A program made the translations under genes and the position numbers. From an uncultured Opitutia bacterium (GTDB taxonomy: Bacteria; Verrucomicrobiota; Verrucomicrobiia; Opitutales; UBA953), in contig CAIPVK010000258.1 in the NCBI GenBank assembly GCA_903868455.1, forward strand, positions 1-12,083: a stretch of DNA of 12,083 nt, given 5' to 3'. Within the stretch, counting starts at the first letter, position 1, and each line of letters opens with the position of its first letter. This document shows positions 7,763-12,083 of this stretch, piece by piece. The notes under the pieces are model-generated. The model was not told the origin of the DNA and did no database searches. It worked only from the letters and a program-made list of their open reading frames with translations.

Positions 7763-8317
7763 TCAGACGCGGCGGCGCTTCGGCGGACGGCACCCGTTGT
7801 GGGGGATCGGGGTCGTGTCGACGATGGAGAGGATGTTGAGGCCGAGCAGCGAGAGCGCGCGGATGGCGCTGTCGCGGCCCATGCCGGGGCCGCGGACGCG
7901 GACGGAGACGTCCTTCAGGCCGTGGGCCATGGCCAGCTTGGCGGCCTCCTGGCAGACGACCTGGGCGGCGTAGGCGGTGGACTTGCGGGAGCCGCGGAAG
8001 GCGTGGCGGCCGGCGCTGCCCCAGGAGACGACGTTGCCGTTGGGGTCGGTGAAGGTGACCTTCGTGTTGTTGAAGGTCGCGAGGATGTGGCAGACGCCGA
8101 CGGTGATGTTCTTGGAGCCCTTGGCGCGGCGCACCTTGACCTCGCCGATCTCCTCGCCGAGGAGGTCCTTGGCGGTGATCTCCTTCTTCTCCGCGGGCGC
8201 GGCGGCGTCGGCGGGCGCGCCGGCGGTCGCCTCGGGGGCGGGGGCGGGCGCGGCCTCGGCGGCGGCGGGCTTGGCCTTGCGGGCCGGCTTCTCGGTCTTG
8301 GGGGTCTCGTCGCTCAT
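7763..8317 (-). CDS. rpsK: 30S ribosomal protein S11 with long N-terminal arm
   Basis: S11 lies in the platform of the small subunit and helps form the mRNA exit region. The conserved core starts near residue 60 and includes GVCHILATFNNTKVTFTD, SAGRHAFRGSRKSTAYAAQ and the C-terminal TPIPHNGCRPPKRRRV. Total length is 184 residues against about 129 in E. coli. The excess is an N-terminal arm of about 55 residues made largely of Ala, Pro, Lys and Glu, predicted to be disordered. The ATG at 8317 is the natural start; I found no better internal ATG before the core. The gene follows rpsM after 26 nt and precedes rpsD with a long structured gap. No Shine-Dalgarno motif precedes it (upstream CTGACGCACCCTTACG). 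Confidence 0.96.
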   Translation of the reverse strand: MSDETPKTEKPARKAKPAAAEAAPAPAPEATAGAPADAAAPAEKKEITAKDLLGEEIGEVKVRRAKGSKNITVGVCHILATFNNTKVTFTDPNGNVVSWGSAGRHAFRGSRKSTAYAAQVVCQEAAKLAMAHGLKDVSVRVRGPGMGRDSAIRALSLLGLNILSIVDTTPIPHNGCRPPKRRRV

Positions 8318-8343
8318 CGTAAGGGTGCGTCAGGGATTGGAGG

Positions 8344-8730
8344 TCACTTGGCCGGGGCGGCCGCGGCGGCGACGCCGACGGTCTTGCGCTTGCCCTTGCG
8401 GGTGCGGGCGTTGGTGCGGGTGCGCTGGCCGCGCACGGGCAGGCCGCGGAAGTGGCGGAGGCCGCGGTACGACTTGATGGCCTGGAGGCGCTTGAGGTCC
8501 TGGGCGATCTCGCGGCGGAGGTCGCCCTCGCAGCGCCAACCCTCGCGGACGATCATGTCGACGACCTTGTTGAGCTGCTCCTCGGTGAGCTCCTGCGCGC
8601 GCATCTCGGGACGGAAGCCGAGCGCCTGGCAGATCAGCGTGGCGCGCTGCGGCCCGATGCCGTAGATGTAGCGAAGGGAGATCTCGACCTTCTTGTTGTT
8701 GGGGATGTCGACGCCGAGGATGCGGGGCAT
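8344..8730 (-). CDS. rpsM: 30S ribosomal protein S13
   Basis: S13 sits in the head of the small subunit and contacts the large subunit and the P-site tRNA. The 128-residue protein starts MPRILGVDIPNNKKVEISL, has the helix-two-turn-helix motif (IYGIGPQRATLIC, 22-34) and ends in the basic tail GQRTRTNARTRKGKRKT plus an added Ala-rich VGVAAAAAPAK. I chose the ATG at 8730 because it matches the family N terminus. An upstream in-frame start at 8805 would prepend a 25-residue low-complexity segment derived from the leader. It is the first gene of the alpha-operon block and is separated from map by 85 nt, with no infA or rpmJ between them. No Shine-Dalgarno motif is seen before the ATG (CCCGCAGACCC). 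Confidence 0.96.
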   Translation of the reverse strand: MPRILGVDIPNNKKVEISLRYIYGIGPQRATLICQALGFRPEMRAQELTEEQLNKVVDMIVREGWRCEGDLRREIAQDLKRLQAIKSYRGLRHFRGLPVRGQRTRTNARTRKGKRKTVGVAAAAAPAK

Positions 8731-8769
8731 GGGTCTGCGGGAGGCGGGTGGAAGGTGGGGGAAAAGGGT

Positions 8770-8819
8770 CGAAAGTTGGGGACTTCGCGGGCCTAAGGGA
8801 AGCAAAAAATATGGGTCAA
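8770..8819 (-). promoter_or_regulatory. AT-rich promoter-like patch and small hairpin before rpsM
   Basis: Read leftwards the map stop region gives TTGACC (8819-8814), then CATATTTTTTGCTTCCC, the most AT-rich spot in the right-hand block. TTGACC matches five of six bases of a -35 box. The hexamer 17 nt downstream (TTAGGC) is a poor -10, so the assignment is weak. Downstream, CGAAGT and ACTTTCG (8787-8770) can form a small bulged hairpin. The position fits a promoter or leader for rpsM-rpsK-rpsD-rpoA-rplQ. This is the rest of the 85-nt gap; it has no rpmJ- or infA-like reading frame. Confidence 0.3.
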
Positions 8820-9577
8820 GGGAGGGTCAGCACCTCGGCCCCCTGGGCGGTGATGAGGACGGTGTGCTCGAAATGGGCGGCGGCCGAGCCATCCCGGGTC
8901 CGGGCGGTCCAGCCGTCCGGGTCCATGACGATCTTGGGGGACCCCAGGGTGATCATGGGCTCGATGGCCAGGGCCATGCCCGGGACGAGGCGGGGGCCGG
9001 TGCCGCGCTTGCCCCAGTTGGGGACCTGGGGCTCCTCGTGCATCCGGCGGCCGACCCCGTGGCCGACGAACTCCCGGACGATGCCCAGGCCGAGGGGCTG
9101 GACGGCCGACTGCACGGCGTGGGAGATGTCGCCCACGGTCGCCCCGGGGCGGGCGGCCTGGATGCCGGCGCGGAGGGCGTCCTCGGTGGCGGCGCAGAGC
9201 CGGCGGAGGGGCTCGGCCACGGCGCCGACCGGCACGGTGGCCGCGTTGTCGCCGATGAAGCCGTCCTTGCGCACCACGACGTCGAGCGAGACGAGGTCGC
9301 CGGGGACGAGCGGGCGGTCCGGCCGGCCGATGCCGTGGACGACCTCGTCGTTGACCGAGATGCAGACGCGACCCGGGTAGGTCAGGCGGCCGACGACGTA
9401 GCCGAGGCAGGCGCTCTCGCAGCCGTGGAGGCGCATGAGCTCGCCCGCGGCGGCGTCGAGCTCGCCGGTGGTGACGCCGGGCGCGACGCGCGCGCGAAGG
9501 TCCGCGAGGACGCGCGCGGCGGCGCGGCCGGCGGCGCGCATGCCGGCCACCTCCTCGGGCGAGTCCAGGTCGATCAT
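8816..9577 (-). CDS. map: Type I methionine aminopeptidase
   Basis: Removes the initiator methionine from nascent proteins. In the 253-residue protein the five metal ligands of the pita-bread fold are all present: D99, D110 (LDVVVRKDGFIGD), H173 (FVGHGVGR), E206 (AIEPM) and E237 (HFEHT). H81 in NDEVVHGI is the conserved substrate-pocket histidine and H180 lies in MHEEPQV. There is no N-terminal zinc-finger or SH3-binding extension, so it is the short bacterial (type Ia) form. Its place after secY is typical of spc-operon clusters. The gap from secY is only 13 nt and holds a hairpin whose loop is the secY stop. No Shine-Dalgarno motif precedes the ATG. The stop codon overlaps the promoter-like TTGACC. 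Confidence 0.97.
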   Translation of the reverse strand: MIDLDSPEEVAGMRAAGRAAARVLADLRARVAPGVTTGELDAAAGELMRLHGCESACLGYVVGRLTYPGRVCISVNDEVVHGIGRPDRPLVPGDLVSLDVVVRKDGFIGDNAATVPVGAVAEPLRRLCAATEDALRAGIQAARPGATVGDISHAVQSAVQPLGLGIVREFVGHGVGRRMHEEPQVPNWGKRGTGPRLVPGMALAIEPMITLGSPKIVMDPDGWTARTRDGSAAAHFEHTVLITAQGAEVLTLP

Positions 9578-9583
9578 GGCCCG

Positions 9584-9600
9584 GGCGCGCTCAGCGCGCC
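9584..9600 (-). other. Perfect hairpin with the secY stop codon in its loop
   Basis: GGCGCGC, TGA, GCGCGCC form a 7-bp perfect inverted repeat whose 3-nt loop is the secY stop codon. It ends 6 nt before the map ATG. In RNA such a helix would cover the region where a ribosome must load to start map, unless it is melted by ribosomes finishing secY. No U-rich tail is present, so it is not a terminator. Chance is possible in a genome so rich in GCGC. Confidence 0.4.
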
Positions 9601-11123
9601 AAGTCGGCCCAATGGCCCCAGACCCAGGCGGCGATGCCGAGCAGGAAGAGGACGAGGCAGGCGGTGCCGAGCGAGCCGAGCCCCTCCGCGGACTCGCCCG
9701 AGGGCGCGCGGCGCGGGGGCACGGGCGTGGCGACGCCCCCCACCCTGCCCTTGCGCAGGAAGCCGTCGTAGTGGCTCTGCAGGAGGTAGGTCTCGACCTG
9801 GCGCATCGTGTCGAGGGCCACGCCGACCGTGATGAGGCCGCCGGTGCCGCCGAGGAAGCTCGCGAGGCGGCCGGGGAAGCCGAGCTGGAACATCAGCAGG
9901 TCGGGCGTCAGCGCGATGAGCAGGAGGAAGAGCGAGCCGGCGAGCGTCAGCCGGGTCATGACGAAGTCGAGGAACTGGGCGGTGGGCTCGCCGGGGCGCA
10001 CGCCGACCACGTAGCCGTTGTTCTTCTTCAGGTCGTCGGCGATCTGCACCGGCTTGAACATGATCGAGATCCAGAAGTAGCTGAACCCGAAGATGAGCAG
10101 GGAGAGGACGACGTAATGGACGAGCGTGGGCTGGCCGAGCGCGGAGCCCCAGTCGGCGAGGAAGGCGACGGTGGGGAAGTTCGCCGCGAGGGGGTTGAGC
10201 ACCATCTGCGGGAAGGCGAGGATGGCGCCGGCGAAGATGACGGGCATGACGCCCGCGTAGTTCACCTTGAGCGGGAGGTAGGTGCTCTGGCCGCCGTAGA
10301 CCTTGCGGCCGACCATGCGCTGGGCGTACTGGACGGGGATCTTGCGGACGGCCTGGTTGAGCGCGACCATCGCGGCGGTCACCGCGAGGAAGAGCAGGAC
10401 CATGCCGACGGCCTTCTCCGGGCCGTTGGCGATCGCGCCGCTGCCGACCTGCGAGCCGAAGGCGGTGGCCATGAAGGCCTGGAAGGCGCCGGGGAGGTCG
10501 GCGAGGATGCCGATGGTGATGAGGATGGAGGTGCCGTTGCCCACGCCGCGCTGGGTGATCTGCTCGCCGAGCCAGAGCATGACGACGGAGCCGGCGGTGA
10601 GCAGCGCCACGCCGAGCGAGACGAAGAGCGCCTTGTTCTCCATCACCACGATGGTGCCGCGGAAGGTGTCGCCGAGGCCGAGGGCGGAGCCGACGGACTG
10701 CGGGTTGCAGAACGCCCCGAGGAGGAGCGAGGACTGCACGAGCGCGATGAGGATGGTCAGGTAGCGCGCGTACTGGGCGATCTTCTGGCGTCCGACGTCG
10801 CCCTCCTGCTGGAGGCGGGCGAGCGAGGGCACCACCGCGGTCATCAGCTGGAGGATGATGGACGCGCTGATGTACGGCATGATGCCCAGCGAGAAGATCG
10901 CGCCCTTGAGGAGCGCGCCGCCGGTGAACATGTTGTACATCGCGATGACCCCGCCGGAGGCGGAGTTCGCGTTGGCCTGGTAATGCGCGAGGATGTCGCG
11001 CGGGTCGACGCCCGGCAGGGGGATGTTGGCCCCCACGCGGGCGACGAAGATCAGGGTGACGGTCGCGAGCAACCGGGCCCGGAGCTCGGGAATGCTCCAG
11101 CAGTTGGCGAGGGTGCGGAGCAT
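9591..11123 (-). CDS. secY: Protein translocase subunit SecY with C-terminal extension
   Basis: SecY is the channel of the SecYEG translocon in the cytoplasmic membrane. The family start ANCWSIPELRARLL (6-19) is clear, as are GIMPYISASIILQL (80-93) and GNGTSILI (196-203) in the core. The cytoplasmic loop RKVYGGQSTYLPLKVNYAGVMPVIFA (273-298), KPVQIADDLKKNNGYVVGVRPG (357-378) and the terminal RQVETYLLQSHYDGFLRKGR (441-460) are also present. Ten membrane segments are expected up to about 450. E. coli SecY ends near the equivalent of residue 460; this protein continues to 510. The extra part has a Pro/Arg/Ser linker (about 463-481) and a hydrophobic segment at about 484-503 that could be an eleventh membrane span. 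It starts 14 nt after the rplO stop. No Shine-Dalgarno motif is present. Confidence 0.96.
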   Translation of the reverse strand: MLRTLANCWSIPELRARLLATVTLIFVARVGANIPLPGVDPRDILAHYQANANSASGGVIAMYNMFTGGALLKGAIFSLGIMPYISASIILQLMTAVVPSLARLQQEGDVGRQKIAQYARYLTILIALVQSSLLLGAFCNPQSVGSALGLGDTFRGTIVVMENKALFVSLGVALLTAGSVVMLWLGEQITQRGVGNGTSILITIGILADLPGAFQAFMATAFGSQVGSGAIANGPEKAVGMVLLFLAVTAAMVALNQAVRKIPVQYAQRMVGRKVYGGQSTYLPLKVNYAGVMPVIFAGAILAFPQMVLNPLAANFPTVAFLADWGSALGQPTLVHYVVLSLLIFGFSYFWISIMFKPVQIADDLKKNNGYVVGVRPGEPTAQFLDFVMTRLTLAGSLFLLLIALTPDLLMFQLGFPGRLASFLGGTGGLITVGVALDTMRQVETYLLQSHYDGFLRKGRVGGVATPVPPRRAPSGESAEGLGSLGTACLVLFLLGIAAWVWGHWADLAR

Positions 11124-11137
11124 CGCGGGCGCGGCGC

Positions 11138-11590
11138 TCAGGCGGCCTCGCCGCCGAGCAGCACGACCTTGCCGCCGGCCTTCTCGATCTTGGCCTTGGC
11201 GGCCTCCGAGACGGCGTGGGCGGTGACGGTGACGGCGCGGGTGACCTCGCCGTTGCCGAGCACCTTGAGGCGCGCGTCGGCGGAGCGGAGGAAGCCCTGG
11301 GCGGCGAGCTCGGCGGCGCCGAGCTTGGCGCCCTCGGCGGCCTCGAGGTCGGCGACGTTCACCACGGCGAACTCGACGCGGTTGATGTTGCGGAAGCCGC
11401 GGTGCGGCAGGCGCCGGTAGAGGGGCATCTGGCCGCCCTCGAAGCCGGGGCGGTGGCCGCCGCCGGAGCGGGCCTTCATGCCCTTGTGGCCGCGGCCGCA
11501 GGTCTTGCCGTGGCCGGAACCCCGGCCGCAGCCGAGGCGCTTGTGGCGGTGGGTGGCGCCTTCGATGTGGGGGAGAGCGTGGAGCTTCAT
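11138..11590 (-). CDS. rplO: 50S ribosomal protein L15
   Basis: L15 is a late-assembly large-subunit protein. The 150-residue protein has the Gly/Arg-rich N-terminal extension that reaches into 23S rRNA (RLGCGRGSGHGKTCGRGHKGMKARSGG from 18 to 44, in part) and GFEGGQMPLYRRLPHRGFRN (49-68), which is diagnostic. The C-terminal globular domain is Ala-rich and ends KVVLLGGEAA. Cysteines C21 and C31 flank the SGHGKT turn. It follows rpsE after 16 nt, leaving no room for rpmD, and precedes secY as in typical spc operons. The ATG is preceded by CACGAAACCACGACC, without a Shine-Dalgarno motif. Confidence 0.96.
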   Translation of the reverse strand: MKLHALPHIEGATHRHKRLGCGRGSGHGKTCGRGHKGMKARSGGGHRPGFEGGQMPLYRRLPHRGFRNINRVEFAVVNVADLEAAEGAKLGAAELAAQGFLRSADARLKVLGNGEVTRAVTVTAHAVSEAAKAKIEKAGGKVVLLGGEAA

Positions 11591-11606
11591 GGTCGTGGTT
11601 TCGTGC

Positions 11607-12083
11607 TTACTGGGCCGAGCGGACGGCGCGGATGGCCTCCAGCGTGCGGAGCTGGGCGAGGCCGTCGAGCGTGGCCTTCACCACGGCGCCGGGGTTCTGC
11701 GAGCCGAGGGACTTGGAGAGGACGTCGCGCAGGCCGGCGACCTCGAGGACGGCGCGGACGCCGCCGCCGGCGATCAGGCCGGTGCCGGGCGCGGCCGGGC
11801 GGAGCATGACGACGCCGCCGTCGCAGCGGCCGATCACCTCGTGGGGGATGGTGTTGCCGCGCAGGTTGACCTGGGTCATGGCGCGGGTGGCGCGGTCGGT
11901 GCCCTTGCGGATCGCGTCGGGGACCTCCTTGGCCTTGCCGTAGCCGATGCCGACGCGGCCCTTGCCGTCGCCCGCCACGACGAGCGCGGCGAAGTTGAAG
12001 CGGCGGCCGCCCTTGGTGGCCTTGCTGCAGCGGTTGATGTGGACGACCTTCTCGTTGTAGGGGGAGGCCGGACGGTCGTCGCG
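11607..12083 (-). CDS. rpsE: 30S ribosomal protein S5 (5' end beyond window)
   Basis: S5 contributes to decoding fidelity and is part of the mRNA entry channel. The frame is open from the right window edge, with 158 codons and a TAA stop. The double-stranded-RNA-binding-like domain is near complete (KVVHINRCSKATKGGRRFNFAALVVAGD), followed by GRVGIGYGKAKEVPDAIRKG and the C-terminal domain with PAAPGTGLIAGGGVRAVLEVAG. E. coli S5 is 167 residues, so probably only the first 10-20 residues are missing. A GTG codon at 11978 is internal and is not the start, because conserved S5 sequence continues upstream of it. rplO follows after 16 nt. Confidence 0.96.
   Translation of the reverse strand, partial: RDDRPASPYNEKVVHINRCSKATKGGRRFNFAALVVAGDGKGRVGIGYGKAKEVPDAIRKGTDRATRAMTQVNLRGNTIPHEVIGRCDGGVVMLRPAAPGTGLIAGGGVRAVLEVAGLRDVLSKSLGSQNPGAVVKATLDGLAQLRTLEAIRAVRSAQ

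Noticed and set aside
8731..8805. An upstream start giving S13 a 25-residue extension
   Set aside because: The sequence comes from the intergenic leader, and MPRILGVDIP at 8730 is the family start.
9435..11420. A 661-residue open frame on the plus strand
   Set aside because: It is antisense to map, secY and rplO, which are fully supported by motifs. It is a high-GC shadow.

Overview
The window is a very GC-rich bacterial chromosome segment in which every gene I can support lies on the minus strand, so transcription runs from right to left. Coding density is near total, and no stretch longer than about 90 bases lacks a gene. RpoA (opening MPKRLGKFQLP), the cysteine-free S4, S11 with a long Ala/Pro/Lys-rich N-terminal arm, and the general style of L15 and S13 recall Verrucomicrobiota (Opitutae-like). 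That placement is from memory of family sequences and is only moderately secure.

Right-hand block, in transcription order: rpsE (5' end cut by the window edge), rplO, secY, map, rpsM, rpsK, rpsD, rpoA, rplQ. This is the end of the spc operon joined to the alpha operon. rpmD, adk, infA and rpmJ are absent from the places they often occupy. The two widest gaps, about 85 nt each, sit before rpsM and before rpsD. The first has an AT-rich promoter-like patch and the second a strong hairpin with a competing fold. A 13-bp GC hairpin with a short U-rich tail follows rplQ and looks like an intrinsic terminator.

Left-hand block, downstream of that hairpin: a 77-aa membrane-anchored zinc-ribbon protein of unknown role, guaA (GMP synthase), dnaX (clamp-loader tau subunit), a YfcE-like metallophosphoesterase, and hrpB (DExH helicase, 3' end cut by the left edge). 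Spacing is tight: 25, 37 and 4 nt, then a 4-nt ATGA overlap. They are probably co-transcribed.

The most interesting feature is inside dnaX. A run of nine A residues stands in a genome that almost never uses A-rich codons. It is placed so that losing one A (or gaining two) brings in a UAG stop at once. This would give a 384-residue gamma-like product next to the 497-residue tau, much like the transcriptional-slippage dnaX of Thermus thermophilus. A small hairpin lies 5 nt upstream of the run in the transcript. Other points of note are the lack of a Shine-Dalgarno motif at all 13 start sites, a SecY with an apparent eleventh membrane segment, a DnaX that has lost part of its zinc-binding cysteine set, and a hairpin that places the secY stop codon in its loop.
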